From Candidatus Woesearchaeota archaeon (GTDB lineage Archaea > Nanobdellota > Nanobdellia > UBA10117 > ARS21), in assembly GCA_018698915.1 (NCBI GenBank), contig JABIPN010000035.1:1-38813 (forward strand): a stretch of 38,813 bases of DNA. Reading direction: 5' to 3'. Shown here in pieces: positions 31,602-38,813 of the stretch (position 1 is the stretch's first letter; each line of letters begins with the position of its first letter). The notes below the pieces were generated by a model. The model saw only the letters and a list, made by a program, of their open reading frames with translations, did no database searches and was not told where the DNA came from. A program made the translations under genes and the position numbers.

Positions 31602-32858
31602 ATGGATCCCTATGATGATTATTCGGACAACGTAGATTATAATACTGGTGCAGATAATTCTGATACCGGCGATACGAGCAAAGATAGTTATGATTCACTT
31701 AGTTCAGATACTGGAAGTACTGACAGTTTTTTAGCTGCAGAACCAACACCTGCCCAAAATACAAGTTTTGAAAGTACTAGCTTTGATTCTCAAGAAGCAG
31801 TTTCAAGTTTAAGTAAAGACGATGAGGAGCTTGAGAAGGTTCTTGCAAATAGAAAGGCTAGAATTAAAGTAATTGGATGCGGTGGTGCAGGGAATAATAC
31901 TATTTCACGAATATCTGAAATTGGAGTTACAGGTGCAGAGATAATTGCAGTAAATACTGATGCTCAAGATTTATTAAATGCTACAGCAGATAGAAAATTG
32001 TTAATTGGTAAGGATTTAACTCAAGGGCTTGGTGCAGGATCAGATCCTAGAATTGGAAAGGATGCAGCAAAAGAATCTCAGAAAGAAATTAGAGAATCGT
32101 TACAAGATGCACATATGATATTTATTACAGGAGGACTTGGTGGCGGAACTGGAACGGGTTGTATGCCTGAAATTGCAAGTATTGCAAAGAAGTTAGGAAT
32201 TTTGACAGTTGCAGTTGTGACATTACCTTTTGAAATGGAAGGAGTTCTGAGACATGAAAATGCAATGATTGGACTTGAAGAACTTGAAGGTTTAGTTGAC
32301 ACTTTAATATTAATTCCAAATGATAAATTAATTGAACTTGCACCAGATTTACCACTACATACTGCGTTCAAAGTTGCTGATGAGATTTTAACAAATGCAG
32401 TTAAGGGAATTGCGGAATTAATTACAAAACCAGGATTAATCAATTTAGATTTTGCTGATATTAAAGCAGTTATGAGTTCCGGAGGAATTGCAATGATTGG
32501 TCTTGGAGAAAGTGATACTGAAAATCGAGCAGTTGAATCTGTTGAAAAGGCTTTGAATAATCCTTTACTTGATGTTGAAGTTTCAGGTGCAACTGGAGCT
32601 TTAATTAATGTAATGGGTGGTCCAGATATGACTTTAGATGAAGCAAGAACTGTTGTTGAGAATGTAACTCAACGACTTGATGAAAATTCTAAAATTATTT
32701 GGGGAGCTCAATTAAGTCCAGAATTACAAAATTCTATTCGAACAATGCTTGTTGTAGTTGGAGTTAAATCTCCGCAAATTTTTGGTCCGAAGAGAACAAT
32801 GTCTAAGAAGAAACAAGAAGACCTGGAAGGCAACTTTGGAATTAAATTTATTGACTGA
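31602..32858 (+). CDS. ftsZ: Cell-division GTPase FtsZ
   Basis: 418 residues. GTP-binding GCGGAGNNT (about 92-100), tubulin signature GGLGGGTGTG (177-186), and T7 catalytic loop NLDFAD (281-286). The first about 80 residues are an unusual acidic Asp/Ser/Thr tail (DPYDDYSDNVDYNTG...), low complexity and likely disordered. TTTATAAAA (31564-31571) gives a short leader of about 7 nt. The stop overlaps the next ATG (TGATGG). Polymerises into the division ring. Confidence 0.96.
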   Translation: MDPYDDYSDNVDYNTGADNSDTGDTSKDSYDSLSSDTGSTDSFLAAEPTPAQNTSFESTSFDSQEAVSSLSKDDEELEKVLANRKARIKVIGCGGAGNNTISRISEIGVTGAEIIAVNTDAQDLLNATADRKLLIGKDLTQGLGAGSDPRIGKDAAKESQKEIRESLQDAHMIFITGGLGGGTGTGCMPEIASIAKKLGILTVAVVTLPFEMEGVLRHENAMIGLEELEGLVDTLILIPNDKLIELAPDLPLHTAFKVADEILTNAVKGIAELITKPGLINLDFADIKAVMSSGGIAMIGLGESDTENRAVESVEKALNNPLLDVEVSGATGALINVMGGPDMTLDEARTVVENVTQRLDENSKIIWGAQLSPELQNSIRTMLVVVGVKSPQIFGPKRTMSKKKQEDLEGNFGIKFID

Positions 32859-33193
32859 TGGAATTTGATGAATATCAGAAAAAAACTAAAGAAACTGCAA
32901 TTTATCCACGAGATAATCCAATTGTAGCTTTGAGTTATGCAACACTTGGGCTTACTGGTGAAGCAGGAGAGATTGCAAACAAAGTTAAGAAAATTATTCG
33001 AGATAATAAAGGTGAAATTAGTCAGGAAATAAAAGATAAATTGAGTGAGGAGTTGGGCGATGTTTTGTGGTATCTTTCTGCTTTGGCAACAGAGTTAGAT
33101 ACAAATTTAAGTTCAGTTGCTGATAAAAATATTCAAAAATTATTTTCCCGAAAAGAAAGGGGAGTTTTGAAAGGAAGCGGAGATAATCGATAA
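32858..33193 (+). CDS. MazG-like nucleotide pyrophosphohydrolase
   Basis: 111 residues, all helical. LGLTGEAGEIANKVKK and LSEELGDVLWYLSALA supply the ExxE and ExxD metal-binding motifs of MazG/dUTPase-fold enzymes that hydrolyse (d)NTPs to monophosphates. Its ATG overlaps the ftsZ stop, so translation is coupled. Likely house-cleaning of aberrant nucleotides. Confidence 0.9.
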   Translation: MEFDEYQKKTKETAIYPRDNPIVALSYATLGLTGEAGEIANKVKKIIRDNKGEISQEIKDKLSEELGDVLWYLSALATELDTNLSSVADKNIQKLFSRKERGVLKGSGDNR

Positions 33194-33236
33194 GTTAACT
33201 GGAAAGCTTTATAAATGAAACTTCTTAGTTTTAGCT

Positions 33237-33476
33237 ATGGCTTCACCTATTCAAATTGATGCACCAGAAATACATATACCACACCCAAAAGAATGGCCAG
33301 GTTTAATGCGAAAAAAATTTCGTGAGTATAGACGAGTGTTATCAATTACAAAGAAACCAGCAATGGATGAATTCAAGGCAATAGTTAAAGTAACTGGCCT
33401 TGGAATGGCAGTTATCGGACTTGTCGGATTTACCATCTTTATGATTGTTGAATGGGTGAAAAAACTAGGAATATGA
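33237..33476 (+). CDS. secE: Protein translocase SecE/Sec61-gamma
   Basis: 79 residues. Amphipathic helix (FREYRRVLSITKKPAMDEFKAIVKVTGLG) leading to a single membrane helix at about 55-72, the archaeal SecE pattern. TTTATAAA (33208-33215) lies 26 nt upstream. The stop overlaps the Spt5 ATG (ATGA). Subunit of the SecYE channel that exports the surface proteins. Confidence 0.93.
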   Translation: MASPIQIDAPEIHIPHPKEWPGLMRKKFREYRRVLSITKKPAMDEFKAIVKVTGLGMAVIGLVGFTIFMIVEWVKKLGI

Positions 33477-33925
33477 CAATATTTACAGTAAGAACTGCAA
33501 TTGGAAGAGAAGAACAAGTAGTCGATTTTTTGGCAACTAATGCCGAAAAGGCTGATGGAGTCCATGCTATATTGAGTCCACACGGCGTTGTTGGTTATAT
33601 TTTTGTTGAAGCAGATTCAGTAACTGAAGTTCAACAAATTTCATATAGAGTTCCTTATGTTCGAGGCGTTCTTACAAAAGCAGTTACACTTGAAGCTATT
33701 GATCATTTAATCGAATTCAAAGCAGAAAATGTTGATATTCAACTAGGTGATACAGTTGAAATTATTGGTGGTCCTTTCAAAGGTGAAAGGGGTAAAGTTA
33801 CAAGAATTAAGACTGAGAAGTCTGAAGTTATTGTTGAATTACTTGAAGCTGCAGTACCAATTCCAATAACTTTAAATCTTGATTCAGTAAAAGTTGTTGG
33901 TAAAGAAAATAGGAATAAAGAATAA
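33473..33925 (+). CDS. spt5: Transcription elongation factor Spt5 (NusG-like)
   Basis: 150 residues from ATG 33473, overlapping the SecE stop; an upstream in-frame start at 33452 is less likely. NGN domain (TIFTVRTAIGREEQVVDFL...) followed by a KOW domain (DTVEIIGGPFKGERGKV). Binds RNA polymerase clamp and aids processivity. Stop overlaps the L11 ATG (TAATG). Confidence 0.94.
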   Translation: MTIFTVRTAIGREEQVVDFLATNAEKADGVHAILSPHGVVGYIFVEADSVTEVQQISYRVPYVRGVLTKAVTLEAIDHLIEFKAENVDIQLGDTVEIIGGPFKGERGKVTRIKTEKSEVIVELLEAAVPIPITLNLDSVKVVGKENRNKE

Positions 33926-34410
33926 TGGCAGAAGAAACAATAGAATTACAAGTTAAAGGCGGACAAGCATCCGGAGGTCCACCTTTAGGTCCAAAATTAG
34001 GACCAACAGGAATTAATATTCAAGAAGTAGTTGCAGCTATCAACGAGAAAACTTCACCAATGAAAGGTATGACGGTCCCAGTAAAAGTTCATGTTAATAC
34101 TGAAACTAAATCTTTTAATATTGAAATTGGAACACCCCCAACTTCTGGATTAATTTTATCAGAACTTGGAATTAAGAAAGGTTCAGGTGTACCAGGAACA
34201 GAATTTGTTGCAGATATGACTATTGAGCAAGCATTGAATGTTGCAGATGTTAAGATTTCGGGAATTTTAGCAAAATCTAGAAAAGCTGCTTTGAAAGAAG
34301 TAATTGGAGTTTGCAATTCAATGGGAATCAAAGTTAATGGTGAAGAACCTGACAAAGCTTCTAAACTAATTGGCGAAGGAAAGTGGGATAAATTAATTCC
34401 AGCTAATTAA
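33925..34410 (+). CDS. rpl11: Ribosomal protein uL11
   Basis: 161 residues. KGGQASGGPPLGPKLGPTGINI is the conserved N-terminal L11 segment; C-terminal rRNA-binding domain ends with KVNGEEPDKASKLI. Part of the GTPase-associated stalk base with P0. L1, L10 and P1 normally follow; here the plus-strand run stops and the next genes converge, overlapping its end by 8 nt. Confidence 0.97.
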   Translation: MAEETIELQVKGGQASGGPPLGPKLGPTGINIQEVVAAINEKTSPMKGMTVPVKVHVNTETKSFNIEIGTPPTSGLILSELGIKKGSGVPGTEFVADMTIEQALNVADVKISGILAKSRKAALKEVIGVCNSMGIKVNGEEPDKASKLIGEGKWDKLIPAN

Positions 34411-34639
34411 GTTTTCCATATTTTTGCAATTCGACAAGTTCATCATAACCACCAATAAATTTTCGTCCTAGTAATATTATTGGAACGGTATAATGATCAT
34501 ACTTATGTTGAACTTTTTTCAGCTCGTCTTGTTTATGATCCATTACATGTTCTTTGAATTCAATTTTATTTTTCTTTAGGATTTGTTTTGCTTTCTTACA
34601 ATAAGGGCAAGCTCTCCAAGTCCAAATTTCTGCTTTCAT
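34403..34639 (-). CDS. Glutaredoxin-like protein
   Basis: 78 residues. CPYC active site at 11-14, TVPIILLGRKFIGGYDEL (cis-Pro and GG) typical of glutaredoxins. Disulfide/thiol exchange in the cytoplasm. Overlaps the L11 end by 8 nt in the convergent orientation; lies 1 nt after AlaRS. Confidence 0.92.
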   Translation of the reverse strand: MKAEIWTWRACPYCKKAKQILKKNKIEFKEHVMDHKQDELKKVQHKYDHYTVPIILLGRKFIGGYDELVELQKYGKLN

Positions 34640-34640
34640 A

Positions 34641-37151
34641 TTAACTATTTCTTCTCCGTTTTTTTAATTCTTTTCGTAATCGTTTCCAAGTTGTAAATAA
34701 TTCAGTTACCGCTTCATCAACAGGTTGAGTTTTGAGTTTCGGAAGGATTTGCTTTAATTTACCACTCAGTTCATCCACTTCTTTAATAAATCTAGCTATT
34801 GTTTTAGGAAGGTGTTCTTTTTGAGACTTCAGAATTTTTGCAGCACGTTCAATTTCATCTAATGAAGCATGACCTGATTTAACTCCAAAAGCTAAAAGAA
34901 TTTCTGAACCCAATTTTTTTTCCTCTTTTTCAAGTTTTTTTGCAATCTTTCCAGCAACATATGAAATTCTAATTACTCCGTCTTGAATTCTTTTTGACCC
35001 TAGAATTTTTATTTGTTCCAAATCTTTAGTATTATCTAAGTGAGTTCCACCACATGCTTGAGCATCAAATCCTTTAACGTGAACAACTCTAACTTCATTA
35101 CCTGGAACAAATCCTCCTTGGTATAATGTAAATCCATATCTTTTTTCTGCTAAGTCTTTAGATAGAATTTCTTTTTCAACTTCAAGTTTATCCTTTATCG
35201 CTTTATTTGCAATAGTTTCGATTTCTTTAATTTGATTATAATTTAATGAATCATAATGTGTAATATCTAATCTACCTTTTTCTTCATTCACATCAGATCC
35301 TGCTTGCCAAATATGTTTCCCTAAAACTTTTCTTGCAGCACCACCAACAACATGAGTCGCAGTATGATGTTTCATTGTATCTGAACGACGTTTATCATTA
35401 ATTTTTCCAATAACTTTTGATCCTTCTTTAAAATCAATATTTCCAACTTCATGCATAATGTAAGGACCTTGATTGAAAGTATTAATGACTGGATTCATAT
35501 TTAATGTTCCAGTATCAAAATCTTGACCTCCTCCTCCTGCATAAAATAGTGTTTTATCAAGAATCACATATCGGTTATCAATTATTTTTAGAACGCTTGC
35601 ATCAAATTCTCTTGCACGCTCATCTGCCCAAAAAAGTTTTGTTGTTGGGAGTATACCGTACAAAGTTAGATCTTTTTCTTCTTTAAGTTTTGATTTATTT
35701 CGACGTTCATGTTTTTCAGCCACTTTCAAATAAAAGTTAGCAGGAACCTTTATTTTTCCACTTGAGGCTTCAGACAATTCTTCAGGAGTAACTCCGTGAG
35801 AATCATATAATTCCAATAGTCTATTTTCATCAACGGTTGTTTTAATTATCTTTGAAATTAATCTTTTACTTATTATTTTTGATTGATTATATTTTTGTTC
35901 TTCTGATTTTAATATTTCCTGTACCGATTTTATATTTTTTGAGAGTTCAGGATATTGAGGTTTCAATTCCTTAGCATGGAGTTCAACTAACTTTGAATAA
36001 TCAAGTTTTATATTATATTTATTTACAAAATTCATACTTCTCCGATAAATGCTTCGTAAATTATATCCTCCACCTGAATTTGAGGGTAGGGCCCCATCAG
36101 ATAATGCAAATAATAAAGTTCGAGAGTGATCTGCGATTGAATATAATGAAGATATTGGATATATTTCGTTTTTTAGTTCATCTTTAGAATATCCAATTTT
36201 TTTTGCAGTACTTGACCACATTTTCTCAATATCATCCACTTCATCAACGTTAAGCTTTCCCGATAATGGGACGAATTTATTCCATAAATCTAAATTTGGT
36301 TTTTGTCCAGATTGTTTGTATAAATATTTGACTGTTTGAGGCATAATTAATTCAAAATTTATCGGTTTTCCTGAAGTTAACCAAGGATAGCGTTCTTGAC
36401 CTGAACCCATATCTAGAACATTAATATCTAGGTCTTTGTAACCTGAAGGAGTTACTTTGTAAGTCATGTAAACTTGATTACCTAACTCAACACCGCGAGA
36501 GAAATATTCGAGAGATACTCCCAGATTTCCTCCGCCACCCCATTGATCTTCATGAAATTGGATTTCATTTAAAGGAAGTTTTATACCTTTAGTTAACCAA
36601 GTTATTATATCTGAAAGATATTTTTCCTTATTATATTTTTCAGGAGTTTGAAATGCATGCTGTCCTAAGTGAAAATGTGTTGAATAATGTCTTCCTGTAA
36701 TTCCCACATTATCAATATCATTAAATCTGAGCGATGGTTGAGACATCACTAAAGGATTTGCGGGAGGATTAACTGCACCACTCACAACAAAAGGTTGAAA
36801 TGCATATATTGATGCTTGAGTAAACCAAGTATCGTCTCTCCATCGAGCAATAGTTGGATATCGTTTTATTGGAGTATATCCTAATTTACTCATTGTTGAT
36901 GAAAATTTTTTCCACGTTTCTAGATAACCAATCTTTGATTTTGTAGGAGAATTGTTGATAAAGGAATAACCATTATTACATTCAGGTTCTCCGCAATTTT
37001 TTCTAGTTACTGTTGACCAATAAAATGTTCCACAGTTAGTACATTTTGATCTAGTAAATCCTTGTTCCTTTAGAATTTTAATTGGATAAAATTGTTCGGG
37101 AGCTTTACTCGATTTCCTTTTCAAATCCAATTTTAAATCTTTCAAGTTCAT
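34641..37151 (-). CDS. alaS: Alanyl-tRNA synthetase, archaeal type
   Basis: 836 residues. N-terminal CTNCG...CGEPEC zinc element typical of archaeal AlaRS, class II aminoacylation core (PSLRFNDIDNVGITGRHYS), and editing domain with HHTATH and CGGTH. It ends with a short basic tail (WKRLRKELKKRRRNS), shorter at the C-Ala end than usual archaeal AlaRS of about 900 residues. Charges tRNA-Ala and clears Ser/Gly. Confidence 0.96.
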   Translation of the reverse strand: MNLKDLKLDLKRKSSKAPEQFYPIKILKEQGFTRSKCTNCGTFYWSTVTRKNCGEPECNNGYSFINNSPTKSKIGYLETWKKFSSTMSKLGYTPIKRYPTIARWRDDTWFTQASIYAFQPFVVSGAVNPPANPLVMSQPSLRFNDIDNVGITGRHYSTHFHLGQHAFQTPEKYNKEKYLSDIITWLTKGIKLPLNEIQFHEDQWGGGGNLGVSLEYFSRGVELGNQVYMTYKVTPSGYKDLDINVLDMGSGQERYPWLTSGKPINFELIMPQTVKYLYKQSGQKPNLDLWNKFVPLSGKLNVDEVDDIEKMWSSTAKKIGYSKDELKNEIYPISSLYSIADHSRTLLFALSDGALPSNSGGGYNLRSIYRRSMNFVNKYNIKLDYSKLVELHAKELKPQYPELSKNIKSVQEILKSEEQKYNQSKIISKRLISKIIKTTVDENRLLELYDSHGVTPEELSEASSGKIKVPANFYLKVAEKHERRNKSKLKEEKDLTLYGILPTTKLFWADERAREFDASVLKIIDNRYVILDKTLFYAGGGGQDFDTGTLNMNPVINTFNQGPYIMHEVGNIDFKEGSKVIGKINDKRRSDTMKHHTATHVVGGAARKVLGKHIWQAGSDVNEEKGRLDITHYDSLNYNQIKEIETIANKAIKDKLEVEKEILSKDLAEKRYGFTLYQGGFVPGNEVRVVHVKGFDAQACGGTHLDNTKDLEQIKILGSKRIQDGVIRISYVAGKIAKKLEKEEKKLGSEILLAFGVKSGHASLDEIERAAKILKSQKEHLPKTIARFIKEVDELSGKLKQILPKLKTQPVDEAVTELFTTWKRLRKELKKRRRNS

Positions 37152-37188
37152 GAATAAGATTGGATGGAGAAATTATTAAGAGTTTGTA

Positions 37189-38025
37189 TTATTTTCTCAT
37201 CAGTTCTTTTTGAATTTTTAGAATATCATCTTTACTAAGTTTCTTTCCCTTCTTTAGAGCATCTTTAATATCAACTTTATTTTTAGTCCCGCCACGTTTA
37301 AACATATCTAATGCAGATTTTGTTGCAGATAATGGAAGTTTAGACATCTCTCTTAATACTCCTCCAAGTTTTGCATTAAGAATATTAATTTGATCTTTCA
37401 AACCATTTTGAACTAGTTTTGCGACATTTTTCTGTCTTTTAATTTTATTAATCTCGGCAGAAAGTACAGTTAAACGTTCAAAAATTTCACTAGATTCTTT
37501 TGCGAGTTTTTGAATATTTTCATGAATTTTATCTGCTTCGTTTTTAACTTCTCTAGTTTCTTTCTGAATTCTTTTGAATTCAACAGGAGGTGTATTTGAG
37601 ATTTCATGTTCCTTTATTATTTTTTTCAAGCTTTTTATTTTACTCATAATTTGTTTTTCTTTAGTTATACTTACTGCGCCAGTTTGAATTTGGTAGTCAA
37701 ATTGTTGTATTTCTGCGAGTATTTTTTCTATAGAAATTTTTGGTTGTTTTTTCTTGTTCTTTCTATAGTCTTCTTTAAATTTCTTTAATTTTTTAAGACC
37801 TTCACGAACTTGATTATTTCTTTCGTTTCGTTTCTTTTTAAATAAAGATAATTCTTTCTCAATTTCTCTTTTTCTTGTTTTTAAATCAATAGCTTCTTTT
37901 ATGAGCTTGTTAAGAACGTTACTTAGTTTTGTTTTTTCTTTGAATTTCTGTTCTTTCTTTGAACCTAAATCTCTAAGAGACCCAGTTAGTTCCTTTGCTT
38001 GATTTTTTAATGTATTTATATCCAT
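37189..38025 (-). CDS. Archaeal coiled-coil protein (COG1340-like)
   Basis: 278 residues, almost entirely a charged coiled coil (Lys, Glu, Leu heptads), with a short globular tail (SALDMFKRGGTKNKVDIKDALKKGKKLS). The length and composition match the widespread archaeal COG1340 family often near ribosomal genes; function unknown. A Shine-Dalgarno AAGGAGGAT lies just upstream of the ATG. Sits between P1 and AlaRS. Confidence 0.8.
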   Translation of the reverse strand: MDINTLKNQAKELTGSLRDLGSKKEQKFKEKTKLSNVLNKLIKEAIDLKTRKREIEKELSLFKKKRNERNNQVREGLKKLKKFKEDYRKNKKKQPKISIEKILAEIQQFDYQIQTGAVSITKEKQIMSKIKSLKKIIKEHEISNTPPVEFKRIQKETREVKNEADKIHENIQKLAKESSEIFERLTVLSAEINKIKRQKNVAKLVQNGLKDQINILNAKLGGVLREMSKLPLSATKSALDMFKRGGTKNKVDIKDALKKGKKLSKDDILKIQKELMRK

Positions 38026-38074
38026 TTATATCCTCCTTATACTGAGGGTTGTCAGTTTAGAGCATTATTCGAGT

Positions 38075-38386
38075 TTAACCGAACAATGCACCAAGACCTT
38101 CAGAGACATCTTCTTCAGAAGCTGCTTGTGTTTCTTCTTTTGCTTCTGCTGGACTTTCTTCAGCTGCACTTGCGCTAGCTGCTGGAGCTGCACTTGCACT
38201 TGCACTTGCTAGTTGAGTTTCTTCGATTACTTTGTTTATATCAACATCTACAAGAGCTGCGGCAGTTGCCTTTACTCTAGCTTCATCAACGCTTACGCCA
38301 GCTGCAGATAAAGTCTTTGTAAGTGCGTCAGCACTAACGTCTTTCCCTGCCTTGTTCAATAACATTGCTGCATATACGTATTCCAT
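38075..38386 (-). CDS. rpl12: Ribosomal stalk protein P1 (L12)
   Basis: 103 residues. N-terminal dimerisation domain (MEYVYAAMLLNKAGKDVSADAL...), Ala/Ser/Glu hinge and conserved C-terminal EEDVSEGLGALFG that binds translation GTPases. Follows the L10/P0 gene by 3 nt. Confidence 0.96.
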   Translation of the reverse strand: MEYVYAAMLLNKAGKDVSADALTKTLSAAGVSVDEARVKATAAALVDVDINKVIEETQLASASASAAPAASASAAEESPAEAKEETQAASEEDVSEGLGALFG

Positions 38387-38389
38387 TTT

Positions 38390-38813
38390 TTATTCCTTAT
38401 CAGATTGATTATCTGAAGATGATTCCTCTTCTTGAGGAGTTTCTGATTCAGCAGTCTCACCTGCTTCTTTTGATTCGGTTTCTTCTACTTTATCTTCTTT
38501 TTGGTCTTCAGCTGGAACATTTCCAACCTTTTCTTTCAATGCTGAAGCTTCTGCGTCAGCTTTTGATAATACCAATTCTTTTACCTTATCAGCAAGAATT
38601 CCTTGCGAGTATGCAAGTTTCATTGCATTCATTTCTGCATTTCGAATCATGATTTCTGCAGTTTCTTTGTTAATTAATCCAGTTCCAACTGCAAGTTTCA
38701 ATGCGTCAATATGTAATGATTTAATTTGAGCGATTAATTCATCTGAATCTACATCTAATTCAGATCTCATAAAGATTGTACCATCTTCTAATGCTGCAAC
38801 TAAATTTAATCCA
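38390..38813 (-). CDS. rplP0: Ribosomal protein uL10/P0, N-terminal part beyond the window
   Basis: The frame is open to the window edge; upstream codons read GLNLVAALEDGTIF before the in-frame Met at 38770, so this is the C-terminal part. Helical P1-binding spine (NAMKLAYSQGILADKVKELVLS), then an acidic tail ending SDNQSDKE. The GLGALFG-type hydrophobic end that P1 has, and that many archaeal P0 proteins share, is absent. Confidence 0.9.
   Translation of the reverse strand, partial: GLNLVAALEDGTIFMRSELDVDSDELIAQIKSLHIDALKLAVGTGLINKETAEIMIRNAEMNAMKLAYSQGILADKVKELVLSKADAEASALKEKVGNVPAEDQKEDKVEETESKEAGETAESETPQEEESSSDNQSDKE

Noticed and set aside
1-38813. CRISPR array, inteins or insertion sequences
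   Set aside because: No regularly spaced identical repeats, no intein motifs in MCM/RFC, and no transposase-like frames were seen.

Overview
The window is a piece of an A+T-rich archaeal chromosome, most likely from a small-genome DPANN lineage of the Woesearchaeota/Pacearchaeota kind (the lineage is an inference). The archaeal assignment itself is firm: TBP, MCM, RPA32-type protein, RFC small and large subunits, aIF2-beta, Spt5, SecE, P0/P1 ribosomal stalk proteins, an archaeal SRP RNA, and TATA boxes about 24-28 nt upstream of many start codons, which indicates mostly leaderless transcripts.

Region 1 (1-8015, + strand) is a run of surface-protein genes: a truncated giant adhesin-like protein, a hidden 48-residue ribbon-helix-helix protein, signal-peptide and membrane-anchored proteins with beta-sandwich ectodomains, and proteins with cytoplasmic coiled-coil, SHOCT-like or strongly basic parts. 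A protein with a twice-repeated domain sits behind a promoter bracketed by two near-identical palindromes (2174-2230). Region 2 (8016-10220) has a winged-helix regulator gene flanked by related inverted repeats and a phased array of TGTTAAACA-like sites, then a XerA-type tyrosine recombinase, a small helical protein and a 355-nt very A+T-rich intergenic stretch. Regions 1 and 2 together are the best candidate for an undescribed system: a surface complex with its own regulators, next to a recombinase.

Region 3 (10221-14499) holds a sugar-nucleotide epimerase, small wHTH regulators, a cysteine-rich surface protein with three tandem repeats, tRNA-Gln(CTG) and a DUF212 membrane phosphatase relative. 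Region 4 (14494-26058) is an information-processing block: DUF424, aIF2-beta, Tag glycosylase, an unknown protein, RPA32-like, MCM, TBP and IleRS on the minus strand, then RFC small subunit, an FKBP, two tiny proteins and a short RFC large subunit on the plus strand.

Region 5 (26050-28103) has a GNAT acetyltransferase gene broken by an in-frame TGA, the SRP RNA, a small unknown gene, a HAD phosphatase split by a frameshift in an A8 run, and a tRNA-Phe / structured spacer / tRNA-Ser unit. Region 6 (28183-38813) has a Ca2+-type P-ATPase, a long FKBP, FtsZ, MazG-like protein, SecE, Spt5 and L11 on the plus strand. Facing them on the minus strand are P0 (cut by the window edge), P1, a COG1340-like coiled-coil protein, AlaRS and a glutaredoxin. 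The usual archaeal ftsZ-secE-spt5-L11-L1-L10-P1 order therefore appears broken and inverted after L11.

Notable small-scale signals: two of the three tRNAs carry a C-A mismatch in the anticodon stem; two divergent gene pairs appear to share one TATA element; and P0 and RFC-L lack C-terminal interaction motifs common in their families.
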